A stretch of DNA of 53,863 nt from Desulfobacteraceae bacterium. GTDB taxonomy: Bacteria; Desulfobacterota; Desulfobacteria; Desulfobacterales; JAABSP01. A program made the translations under genes and the position numbers. Shown one piece after another: positions 18,463 to 27,200 of the stretch. The stretch spans positions 1 through 53,863 of the forward strand of contig JAABSP010000034.1 of the NCBI GenBank assembly GCA_011390345.1, read 5' to 3'. The notes beneath the pieces were generated by a model. The model saw only the letters and a list, made by a program, of their open reading frames with translations, had not been told where the DNA came from and ran no database searches. Numbering within the stretch: position 1 is the first letter of the stretch; each line of letters begins with the position of its first letter.

Positions 18463-21400
18463 TCAGCCGTTAACACGTTGGTAGATTTCTTTCAAGATGT
18501 TTTTGGTCTGCACCAGGGGACTCCCTGTTCCGGATTTTCCCCCTTTTCGTTTTCCGGAGCCGCTTTCCGGCCCATTTCCGGAATGGGTCAGGTCGGCCCG
18601 GAAGCTCTGGTCCGGGGAGATGAAATACCTCCCCCCGTTTCCGGTCACCATATCGATGATGCCGTAGGGGTTCTTCTGGTGGGCCTCGGAAAAGTAAAGC
18701 TGCAGTTGATTCTCCGTCAGATCGAGACGCCGGACCCCGGCCCGGATCGCCAGGACCCGGAGCATGATCTTGAGCAGCAGATTTGCGGCCTCGGGGGGCA
18801 GTGCGCCGAACCGGTCCTTCAGTTCGGCCTTGTAGTCTGCGATCTCCTTGAGATCGGTCATCCGGGTCAGTTTCCGGTAGGCCCAGAGCCGCTGGTCGAT
18901 ATCCGGGATATAGGACTCGGGCAGATAGGCCGACAGATAGATCCGGATCTCCGGCTCCAGATCCTCCTGGATCGGCTCCCCTTTGGCCTCCGCGATCGCA
19001 CTCTCCATCAGTTTTAAAAACATGTCGTATCCCACGGCCGCGATGTGCCCTGACTGGGACGCGCCCAAAAGGCTCCCCCCGCCCCGGATCTTGAGGTCGC
19101 TCATCGCGATCTGAAAGCCGGATCCGAGATCGCTGTGCTCCATCAGTACTTTCAGCCGCTTCTGAGCGGTCTTGCTCAACGTGGTCTCGGACGGGATGAA
19201 GAGATAGGCATAGGCCTGCTCATCGGAGCGGCCCACCCGCCCCCGGAGCTGGTAGATCTGGGCCAGCCCCAGCCGGTCCGCACGGTTGATCAAAATGGTG
19301 TTGGCCGCGGGAATGTCCAGGCCCGATTCGATGATGGTGGTGGTTACCAGCAGGTCGATCTCCCCGCGCATGAACTTGAGCATCACCTTCTCCAGTGTAT
19401 TCTCGTCCATCTGGCCGTGTGCGATGTCGAGGCGGACTTGGGGAATCAGGGTCTTGATGTGTGCGGCCATGGCCTCGATGGTGGAGACATTGTTGTGGAC
19501 GAAAAAGCTCTGGCCCCCTCTTCGCAGCTCCCGCCGGATTGCATCGATGATGAGCCGGTCCTCCAGCTCGCAGACATAGGTGACAATGGCCCGCCGGTCC
19601 TCCGGGGGCGTGGAGATGATGCTGATGTCCCGGATGCCGGTCAGCGACATGTGAAGCGTTCGGGGGATGGGGGTGGCTGTCAGGGTCAGCACATCCACGT
19701 TCTTGCGCATCTCCTTGAGCCGCTCCTTGTGGCGGACCCCAAAGCGCTGCTCTTCATCGAGGACCATCAGCCCCAGATCCTTGAACCCGATATCTTTCTG
19801 CAGCAGCCGGTGGGTTCCTATGACGATATCGACCTTCCCCTTGCCCATGGCCGAGATCACGGCCCTCTGATCCTTGGGAGAGCGGAACCGGCTCAGCCGC
19901 TCCACAACGATGGGATAGTCGGCGAACCGCTCGGCAAAGGTGCTGAAATGCTGTTCTGCAAGTACTGTGGTGGGAACGAGAACCGCGACCTGCTTTCCGC
20001 CCATCACCGCGACGAACGCGGCCCGCATGGCCACCTCGGTCTTTCCGTACCCGACATCGCCGCAGATCAGCCGGTCCATGGGCCGCTCCGAAGCCATGTC
20101 GGCAAGCACCGCCTCGATGGCCTTCTGCTGGTCTCCGGTCTCCTCGTAGGGAAACTCGGCCTCGAAGGTCTTCATCTCCGAATCGCTGATTTCAAATTCA
20201 ACCCCCTTCTCGACCCGCCGGGCCGCATAGAGCTTCAGCAGGTCTCCGGCGATCCGCTCCACCGACTTCTTCACCTTCTCTTTTGTCCGCTCCCAGCTCT
20301 TGCCGCCGAGCTTCTCCAGATCCGGCTCGAAATCGCCCATCCCCATGTATTTGGAGAGCATTCGCATCCGGTCCACGGGCAGGTAGAGCTTGTCATTGTC
20401 CCGGTACGCGATCTGGAGAAAGTCGTCGGCCCTGCTGTCCAACTCCAGCCTGGTCAGCCCCTCGTATCTGCCGATGCCGTGGTCCGCGTGGACCACCAGA
20501 TCTGATTCTTTAAGATCATCGAGATCGGTCAGCCCCTGATCGGCCTTTTGACCCGAAGTCGATTTCCGGCGCCGCTTCCGGACCCGCTGCCGTTCCCCGA
20601 AGATCTCCATTTCGGTGATGACGGCAAGCCCCTCGTCCTCCCAGACAAAACCGGCCGACAGGGAATCGGGCAGCACCATCACCCGCCCCCTTCCCTTTTT
20701 GATGTCGCTGTAGTGTTCGGCAACACCGGGATGAAAGCCGTAGGGCTCCAGCAGGGTCCTGACCCGGTCCGCGAGCCGGCCCCCTGCGATGGTCACTGCA
20801 TAATTCTCCTCCCGATGGTTCCGAATCCACTCCAGCAGTGGCTGGATCGGGCTCTCTCCCTCTTTGCGGCTTTTTAGGGCCATTCTGGTTTCGGTGTTGT
20901 CGCGGACCGAAAAGGGAAAGGATACCGGGGGCTGTTCTGCGGGCCGGGTCAGGGGGATGCCGCCCATATAGAGGGGATGGCTTTGCTCCATCTGCGCCAG
21001 CGCCTCCTCCCAGGTGAGGTAGAGATCCTCGGGCCTCGCGCAGATCCGCTCTTCCTCCAGTGCGATCCTGTGCCCCTCCTCCAGACGTTCCCAAAGAGCT
21101 TCGGCCTCCCGGGCCGTCTCCTGTGGCTCTAAAAGCAGCACGAGCCCCTCGGGATGCAGATAGTTCATCAGGGTATCCGGGGCCGGATAGATCAGGGGCA
21201 GCAGTCCTTCGATGCCGGGAAAATGCCCCTCCTCCCGGATCTTTGCCACCAGATCCCGTGCCCCGGCCGCGGGAATCCCCTGGGTGTGGGCATACCGCTG
21301 AATCCTATCCACGATGCCATCGAGCCTGTCCCGTTCGATCATCGTCTCCCGGGCCGGAAGCACCACGGCCTCCTTTGTCTCCCTCAGTGTCCGCTGCGTT

Positions 21401-22035
21401 TGCGGAGAGAAGAAGCGGATCGAATCTACCGTGTCTCCGAACAGTTCCAGCCGCAGGGGCTCCGGATAGAGCGGGGCAAAGATATCGATCACCCCGCCCC
21501 GCACCGAAAAGTCGCCATACTCCTCGGCCATCGCGGCCCGGGTGTATCCGTTGAAGACGAGCCTTCGGATCAGATCGTCCCGGTCGATCTCCTCTCCGGC
21601 CAGAAGGAGATCCGGGGAGCGGCTCAACTCCGCTTTGGGAATCACCCGGCGCAGCACTCCCTCTGCATCGGTGATGGTGATGGATGGCCGGTCTCCCTCG
21701 ATCATCTTGTAGAGCGCCCCCACCCGCCGGGCCGCGGTCTCGTTGTGGTAGAAGACCTGCTGGGACGGAGCCGCATGATAGGAGGGGAAAAAGAGTGACC
21801 TTCCATCGGACGCGGCTTTGGGTTCCAAAAAGAAGAGCATATCCGCTTCAAAGCCCCGGGCCGCCTTTTCCGTGGGGGCCACGATCAGCATCGGAATCCG
21901 CAGTTCACGGTAGATCCGGCTGGCCCCATAGGCCATCTGTGCCCCGTTTACCCCACTGCCCCAGAGGGCATCTTTTCTGCCCTTTATCGATCCGATCAGG
22001 GCATCGAGCGATTTTTTCTCTTGATTTTCTTTCAT
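18463..22035 (-). CDS. mfd: Transcription-repair coupling factor Mfd
   Basis: The 1190-residue Mfd removes RNA polymerase stalled at lesions and recruits UvrA. The UvrB-homology region forms the N-terminal third (VAPTEKAARGFEADMLFFL; FPSYHAAPSQQ). The RNA-polymerase-interacting CarD-like domain is near residues 520-580 (HADHGIGRYEGLTRLEL). The RecG-like motor has Walker A GDVGYGKTEVAMRAAF, LDEEQRFGVRHKERLK, TATPIPRTLHMSL and QLRGRVGRSDEQAYAY. The C-terminal TRCF domain follows. A low-complexity basic linker sits near residue 495. It is the first gene of the operon ending at recO and is divergent from tRNA-Thr by 31 bp. No clear Shine-Dalgarno is seen before the ATG. Confidence 0.97.
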   Translation of the reverse strand: MKENQEKKSLDALIGSIKGRKDALWGSGVNGAQMAYGASRIYRELRIPMLIVAPTEKAARGFEADMLFFLEPKAASDGRSLFFPSYHAAPSQQVFYHNETAARRVGALYKMIEGDRPSITITDAEGVLRRVIPKAELSRSPDLLLAGEEIDRDDLIRRLVFNGYTRAAMAEEYGDFSVRGGVIDIFAPLYPEPLRLELFGDTVDSIRFFSPQTQRTLRETKEAVVLPARETMIERDRLDGIVDRIQRYAHTQGIPAAGARDLVAKIREEGHFPGIEGLLPLIYPAPDTLMNYLHPEGLVLLLEPQETAREAEALWERLEEGHRIALEEERICARPEDLYLTWEEALAQMEQSHPLYMGGIPLTRPAEQPPVSFPFSVRDNTETRMALKSRKEGESPIQPLLEWIRNHREENYAVTIAGGRLADRVRTLLEPYGFHPGVAEHYSDIKKGRGRVMVLPDSLSAGFVWEDEGLAVITEMEIFGERQRVRKRRRKSTSGQKADQGLTDLDDLKESDLVVHADHGIGRYEGLTRLELDSRADDFLQIAYRDNDKLYLPVDRMRMLSKYMGMGDFEPDLEKLGGKSWERTKEKVKKSVERIAGDLLKLYAARRVEKGVEFEISDSEMKTFEAEFPYEETGDQQKAIEAVLADMASERPMDRLICGDVGYGKTEVAMRAAFVAVMGGKQVAVLVPTTVLAEQHFSTFAERFADYPIVVERLSRFRSPKDQRAVISAMGKGKVDIVIGTHRLLQKDIGFKDLGLMVLDEEQRFGVRHKERLKEMRKNVDVLTLTATPIPRTLHMSLTGIRDISIISTPPEDRRAIVTYVCELEDRLIIDAIRRELRRGGQSFFVHNNVSTIEAMAAHIKTLIPQVRLDIAHGQMDENTLEKVMLKFMRGEIDLLVTTTIIESGLDIPAANTILINRADRLGLAQIYQLRGRVGRSDEQAYAYLFIPSETTLSKTAQKRLKVLMEHSDLGSGFQIAMSDLKIRGGGSLLGASQSGHIAAVGYDMFLKLMESAIAEAKGEPIQEDLEPEIRIYLSAYLPESYIPDIDQRLWAYRKLTRMTDLKEIADYKAELKDRFGALPPEAANLLLKIMLRVLAIRAGVRRLDLTENQLQLYFSEAHQKNPYGIIDMVTGNGGRYFISPDQSFRADLTHSGNGPESGSGKRKGGKSGTGSPLVQTKNILKEIYQRVNG

Positions 22036-22049
22036 AAAATGTTTAATAA
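22021..22049 (+). promoter_or_regulatory. Candidate promoter of tRNA-Thr
   Basis: TTGATT (22021-22026), 17 nt, then TAATAA (22044-22049), about 17 bp before the mature tRNA. It overlaps the 5' end of mfd on the other strand, so the two transcripts may interfere. The -10 match is weak. Confidence 0.35.
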
Positions 22050-22066
22050 CTCTGGTTACGAAGTGA

Positions 22067-22142
22067 GCCGACGTAGCTCAGCCGGTAGAGCAGCTGATTC
22101 GTAATCAGCAGGCCAGCGGTTCGAATCCGCTCGTCGGCTCCA
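22067..22142 (+). tRNA. tRNA-Thr, anticodon CGU
   Basis: A full cloverleaf is readable: acceptor GCCGACG pairs with CGTCGGC (22132-22138). The anticodon stem GCTGA/TCAGC encloses TTCGTAA, giving anticodon CGT (Thr, codon ACG). The T-arm contains GGTTCGAATCC, and the 3' CCA is encoded. The gene is at the left border of a disordered accessory segment, a common landing site for integrative elements, but no repeat of its 3' end was seen further on. Confidence 0.96.
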
Positions 22143-22305
22143 AATCCCCCTACTATATTTCCAATCTCCGATTTAATCAAGGACGGCTTTTGAAAAATCG
22201 AACCGAATCAGAATCGAACCGGTCCGAATTGGTACTCCAAAGATCGTCATATGTTGGAGATGAAAAGACTTGTTTAAATTATACATTATACAAGGATAGG
22301 AAATC

Positions 22306-22524
22306 ATGCAGGCCATCAGAGAGATAAAAAACCTTTCAAAAGAAGAGAAGCTGAGAGTTATGGAAGCCATATGGGAAGACTTGTCGAGAGAAGATGAAGG
22401 CATTGAATCCCCGCAATGGCATGATAAAGCGCTTCAGGAAACCGAACGCAAATTTAGCTCAGGTGAAGATGAAATGGTAGATTGGCAAACAGCCAAAAAG
22501 CAACTCCGGAGCCGATTTGAATGA
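22306..22524 (+). CDS. Putative addiction-module antitoxin (Unstab_antitox family)
   Basis: This is a 72-residue antitoxin-like protein. IREIKNLSKEEKLRVMEAIW followed by EDLSREDEGIESPQWHDKAL is the pattern of the putative addiction-module component family (Pfam Unstab_antitox), normally paired with a downstream ParE/RelE-type toxin. AAGGATAGGA lies before the ATG. The stop overlaps the next ATG by 4 bp, as in intact toxin-antitoxin pairs. The downstream frame, however, keeps only the first residues of a toxin, so this antitoxin appears to have lost its partner. Confidence 0.8.
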   Translation: MQAIREIKNLSKEEKLRVMEAIWEDLSREDEGIESPQWHDKALQETERKFSSGEDEMVDWQTAKKQLRSRFE

Positions 22525-22697
22525 AAATCAAGATTCTTCCTGCCGCGATGGATGACTTGTCTGATATTGATTATGAAGAAGAAGAGATACGGCAAACATG
22601 GATAGAAGAGGTTGAAGCTCGCATGAAAGCCGTTAAAGAAGGAAGGGCCAAATTGCTCGATTACGAAGCACTTTATGAGCATTACGCCAAAAACTAA
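22521..22697 (+). pseudogene. Chimeric relic: toxin start fused to a second antitoxin C-terminus
   Basis: This 58-codon frame begins MKIKILPAAMDDLSDI, matching the start of ParE/RelE-like toxins that normally follow this antitoxin family. After residue 16 it switches to EEIRQTWIEEVEARMKAVKE and GRAKLLDYEALYEHY. That second part is the C-terminal pattern of an Unstab_antitox antitoxin, not of a toxin. A deletion between tandem toxin-antitoxin modules would create this. The toxin's catalytic strand and helix residues are absent. The ATGA overlap with the upstream antitoxin is kept, so the peptide is probably still made. Confidence 0.6.
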
Positions 22698-22716
22698 ACC
22701 CATTCACTATTGAATT

Positions 22717-23091
22717 ATGGAACCATCATTTCCCCAGCCCCCGATCCATCCGACCGAACAGATTTTCGAATCGGTCCTCTCCCAGTTTCATCAGATATTC
22801 ATCCGGGACCGCCTCGATGATACCGAGCATATCCGGAACATCAAAACAGTCCTTTCCGGTATCGGAGAACATTGCAAGGCACAGGAGAAAGTGGCGATCA
22901 GCATCGAGTGCCAGTCCCTTAAACAGCGCCTCTACCGCTTTTCCAAATCCCTCTGGATGGAGAAGATCCGCGCTGACCGGCAGGAGGATCGGAAAAAAGA
23001 GACGGCCCATGAGGAGGAGGATTCGGAGGAGGAAGATTATTTCGACTATTACTTCGATTATATCTACAACCACGGGGTCTATCCCCGCTGA
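22717..23091 (+). CDS. Hypothetical protein with acidic/Tyr-rich C-terminus
   Basis: This 124-residue protein belongs to no family I recognise. The N-terminal half (TEQIFESVLSQFHQIFIRD; NIKTVLSGIGEHCKAQEK) is predicted helical. The C-terminal part is charged ([19 protein letters not shown]) and ends in a Tyr/Asp/Glu-rich tail (EEEDYFDYYFDYIYNHG). The DNA for its last third reappears in part at 24152-24244. No Shine-Dalgarno is clear. It converges on a methyltransferase fragment and lies in a segment full of broken genes, so it may be a fragment itself. Confidence 0.45.
   Translation: MEPSFPQPPIHPTEQIFESVLSQFHQIFIRDRLDDTEHIRNIKTVLSGIGEHCKAQEKVAISIECQSLKQRLYRFSKSLWMEKIRADRQEDRKKETAHEEEDSEEEDYFDYYFDYIYNHGVYPR
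22926..23018 (+). repeat. 93-bp direct repeat, copy A
   Basis: This matches 24152-24244 at a constant offset of 1,226 bp with only scattered substitutions. It encodes [20 protein letters not shown] of the hypothetical protein at 22717-23091. The two copies bracket the restriction-modification relics. Confidence 0.85.
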
Positions 23092-23112
23092 TACCTGATC
23101 GGCCTCCCTGCT

Positions 23113-23450
23113 TTATAAAACCTCTGCCAAAGCATCCGCGATGGCCTGCCCCAGAAGGGGCGGAACCGCATTGCCGATCTGCTTTGTAATCTGGGTCCTG
23201 CTGCCGAAGAATTCGAAATCATCGTCAAAGGATTGCAGCCTCGCGCCCTCCCTCGGCGTCAGCGCTCTGTCTGCAACCGGATGAATGCATCGGTTGGAGG
23301 CCGGATGAACGAAATTGACCGTAATGGTCACGGCCGGTTCGTCCGGGGCCAAACGGCTGTAGCAACTGCTGAATCCGCTGGTGATCAGACTCTTGGGGAT
23401 ACAGTCGATATTCTTTCCCGAATGCTTTATGATCGCAAGCATCTTCTTTG
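23113..23450 (-). pseudogene. C-terminal fragment of a DNA (cytosine-5) methyltransferase
   Basis: Only the end of a C5-methyltransferase remains: YSRLAPDEPAVTIT (motif VIII/target-recognition border), RALTPREGARLQSFDD (motif IX) and TKQIGNAVPPLLGQAIADAL (motif X). Motifs I-VI, including the AdoMet site and the catalytic Pro-Cys, are missing. Upstream of about 23450 the frame runs antisense into the endonuclease remnant and is no longer methyltransferase-like. The deletion point therefore lies where the two divergent halves of the former restriction-modification system meet. Confidence 0.8.
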
Positions 23451-24126
23451 AAGGCAGATGGAAAAGAGTTGGCGGAACGCCATGTAAAGCGGATACCGGC
23501 AGCCAAATATATCCGAAACGAAGATAAGTTGATTGAAATAATCGGGATCGATGCCGGTATTCTGCTCGGCGCCATGGCCGCCTGTTATCAGACACTGGAT
23601 GCCATCGATGAACAATTGATCAGCAAGGGAACGGCTCCTGTGGCCAATTTGGTGGAGCCGGCAAATCTGTCTTCAATGGTGGAAAACCTGATCGCCGCGG
23701 GGATCGCGGACAGCTCCAACGGACTTTACGCCAGAAACAGGCCCCATGCTTATCCGGATCTGCTGCCGCTGAAGCGGCCGGCTGTCGATCTGGAGTTGAA
23801 AATCGCTCTGGAGACCAATAGACCCAAAGGCCATTTACCGAAACCCGGGGCCTATATGACGTTCCGATATCCGATATGTATTGGCCGATCGGCAGGGGCG
23901 CTTCAAACGGGGAAAGGAGCACAGGCGCGATACAGTGTGGCTCTGGGAAGTTAAAGTCGGGCAGTTGCAGGAAGCCGATTTCTCCTGCAGCAATACCCTC
24001 GGGGATTCGGGAAAAACAGCCGTTATTAAAACTAGGGTTCACAACAAGATGGATCTGGTCTATTATGTCCCTGAGCATTTGCCGTATGCGCATAGACCCG
24101 ACGGAACCTACGTCGGCTATAATTAA
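23448..24126 (+). pseudogene. Frameshifted type II restriction endonuclease relic
   Basis: Two frames together make one protein of about 223 residues. The first part runs from a TTG at 23448 (ELAERHVKRIPAAKYIRNED; LKIALETNRPKGHLPKPGAY). The second, one frame over, runs to 24126 (RRDTVWLWEVKVGQLQEADF; GDSGKTAVIKT; MDLVYYVPEHLPY). They join exactly if one copy of the 7-bp tandem duplication at 23864-23877 is removed, restoring MTFRYVLADRQG. A genuine ATG is lacking, so the 5' end may also be lost. Its position next to a methyltransferase fragment and its domain look point to a type II endonuclease. The specificity is not recognised. Confidence 0.6.
23864..23877 (+). repeat. 7-bp tandem duplication causing a frameshift
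   Basis: CCGATAT occurs twice in direct succession. Deleting one unit joins the two reading frames of the endonuclease relic without loss of conserved sequence, which makes slippage the likely inactivating event. Confidence 0.8.
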
Positions 24127-24146
24127 AAGCATACTCTTTCTGCCGA
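24113..24146 (+). repeat. 34-bp direct repeat, left copy (contains TATAAT)
   Basis: It matches 28381-28414 at 33 of 34 positions. It includes the endonuclease relic's stop codon and a TATAAT at 24118-24123. No fitting -35 box precedes it here (AGACCC at the right distance). Confidence 0.9.
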
Positions 24147-24151
24147 AAAGA

Positions 24152-24244
24152 GCGCCTCTACCGATTTTCCAAATCCTTATGGATGGAGAAGATCCGCGCG
24201 GACCGGCAGGAGGATCGGAAAAAGGAGGCGGCCCATGAGGAGAA
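24152..24244 (+). repeat. 93-bp direct repeat, copy B
   Basis: This is the second copy of 22926-23018. Base changes relative to copy A create an AAGGAGG at 24222-24228, six nt before the ATG at 24235 that begins the kinase frame. A 15-bp exact match (GAAGCACTTTATGAG) also links 24258-24272 with 22665-22679. Confidence 0.85.
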
Positions 24245-27200
24245 GCAACCGGATTTTGAAGCACTTTATGAGGATCAGACAACAGACCGAATCCTTTCAG
24301 GGGTTAATTATGGAGCCTTCAATCTTCCATCTACCAGTTCAGGAGACGGTTCAGAGAACGGCTGAACCCATCCATTTCTTCCGGATGCCGATACTGCTGG
24401 CCATCCATTTTCTGATTTTCTCATCTTTGATTTTCGCATCCCCGGTCTTTGGGGAAGATGCCGCAATTTTTGTACCCCCCGTCTTTGGAGAAGATCCCGC
24501 CCCTGTTCCGCTTACAGATCAGCAGCGCCAGTGGCTCGATGAACATCCCAACATCACCCTCGGCTTCTCCTTAGATTTTCCGCCGGGTGTCATTGAAAGG
24601 AACGGAGAGCTGGTCGGCATCCTTCCCGAATACATCGAATTGCTCAACCAGCGATTGGGCACGGATATCCGATTGGCCCTGGCCCCATGGTCGGAGATCG
24701 TCGAGCAGGCAAAAGCGCGGCAGGTTGACGGGCTGGGGCCGAGCATGCAGCTTGAATCCCGGAAGAAGGATTTCATTTTTACTCGGCCGTTCTCTTATGC
24801 CCACTTCTATATTTATACCCGATCCGATCTGATGAATCATTTCAAAGGACTTGCCGATTTAAACGACAGACGGGTCGGATATCTGGCAGGGAACAAAAAG
24901 ATTGAGGAGATGCTGGCGGACTTCAGCAGAATCGTTCCGGTGCCGCTGGCCGATATGGAGTCGATGGCGGCTGCGCTGTTGAACAGGGATGTGGATGCTC
25001 TGATATCAGATAATATACTGGAATACTGGCGCAAACAGCATCTTCATGCCAGCTTCGGGATTGCCTGTCTGATACGGGACAGCGGAACCGAAGTCGTTTT
25101 TTCCATCCGCAGGGACTGGCCCGAACTGGTCTCCATCCTCAACAGGGGAATCGCCGCCATCGGGGAAGAGGAAAAGCAGGCCATTCTCGATCGCTGGTTC
25201 GGCTGGATTCCGGATGTCGAAGCCGCCCTTCCGATTCAACTGACCCGGGAAGAGCGGGAATGGATAGAAAAGAATCCGCACTTCAATGTCGGCGGTGTTC
25301 CGATCCCCCCCTATTCTCTGCGGGAAAGCAGCGGCCAAATCACCGGATATTTTGTCGAATTGATCGAGGCGATCAGCCAAAAGGTGGGATTGACGCCGAA
25401 ATTATCGTTTCACACGATCGATGAAATGATGCAGAAGGCCCAAATCGGGGAGATCGATTTGATTATGGGGATGATCTGGACCCCGGAACGTGCCAAGTCT
25501 TTCGACTTCTCGCGGTCCTCTCTGTCGCCCAATCTGGCGATCTTCTCCCGCGAGGAGGATTCGAGCATCAGCGATGCGGCATCATTGCACGGGAAACGGA
25601 TCGCCTCCTTTCCCGATTATGGATTGCACAGGTATATGGAAGCCCAACTCCGGGACGTGCGCTTCGTGATGGCGGATGACGGCCCCGGGATGCTGCAACT
25701 GGTGGCCAGAGGAGAGGCCGACGCGGCCATTCAGGAACTCTACAGCGGCCAGTATATTGTTCGGAACAATCACCTCAATAATCTGGAAGTAAAAGGATTT
25801 GCCGAATTCAAGGGCTTTGAGGATCTGAAGGGGCACGCCTACATGGTCCGCAAAACATCTCCTCTGCTCCATTCCGCACTGGATAAAGGCTATCTGGCTT
25901 TGAGCGAAACTGAGAAGAAGCAGCTATGGGAAAGATGGTTCGGCAAAGAGAAAACATTTCATATTGCATTCACGATCGAGGAGCAGAATTGGCTTGCAAA
26001 ACGCCCGATCCTCCATTTTGGCTTTGATCCGGCCTGGGCTCCCTTTGAGTTTGCCGGCGACAAGGGGGCGCCTCAGGGGATTTCAACCGATTATCTGAAA
26101 CGGTTGGAAACGGTTTTAAATATCCGGTTTGCGCCGGTAAGCTACTCTTCCTGGTCCGCCGCGCAGCAGCGATTAAAAGCAGGAGAGCTGACCCTGCTGC
26201 CGGCAGTGGCAAAGACACCGGGCCGGCAGGAGGATCTTCTCTTTACCGATCCCTATTTATCCGTGCCGGTGGCCATCTTCTCCGACACTGACGCGGCCTA
26301 TCTGGGGGATATTCGAGCCCTGCACGGCCGGAAAGTCGCTGTTGTAGAAGATTATGCAATCGGGGAATGGCTGGAACAGGAGCATCCGAATCTTGATCTC
26401 GTTACCGCTGCAACCATCGAGGATGCCCTCAAAATGGTCGCCACGGACCGCGCCTTTGCCTTTATCGGGTCTCTGATCTCCACCAGCTACTACATCGGAA
26501 AGACCGGTCTGACGCAGATCCGGGTGGTCGGAGAGACGGACCATTTCGTTCATCTGCGCATGGCAGTTCCCAAGGATCTGCCGGTTTTGAGAAACATTTT
26601 GCAAAAGGGACTCGATACCATCCCCCAATCGGAGCGTGACGCGATTTACAACAACTGGATTTCCATCAAATACGCGCACGAGACCGATTACTCCCTTCTC
26701 TGGAAGGTGCTGGCCGCGTCCGCGCTTCTCATTGCCCTGTTCGGCTGCTGGAACTGGCGGATGTCAAAGGAGGTGAGCCGGCGCCGGCGGGCCGAGCGCG
26801 CGGCCGAGACCGCTACCCTTGCCAAATCGGAATTTCTGGCCACCATGAGCCATGAGATCCGGACCCCGATGAACGCCATCATCAACATGAATCGGCTCCT
26901 GCTGGAGACACGGCTCGACAGAGAGCAGCAGGAGTTTGCCGAGATCGCGATGATCTCCTCTGAGCTTCTCCTCTCCCTTATCAATGACATTCTCGATTTT
27001 TCCAAGATCGAAGCCGGAAAGCTGGAGCTGGAACAGACCGACTTCTATCTTGCGGATACAGTTGCCTCCGTAGTGAAGGTCATGAAGCCCAAAGCCGGTG
27101 AAAAGGGGCTTTTCCTGAAACACCGGATCTCCCCCTCCACGCATCTCCATGTCGCGGGCGATCCGCTGCGGCTGCGCCAGGTTCTGCTCAATCTGCTGAA

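Noticed and set aside
19135-20505. 456-codon plus-strand frame inside mfd
   Set aside because: Antisense to well-conserved helicase motifs; not a gene.
22143-24412. Insertion sequence or transposase in the accessory segment
   Set aside because: No transposase motifs or terminal inverted repeats were found; only broken toxin-antitoxin and restriction-modification genes and direct repeats.
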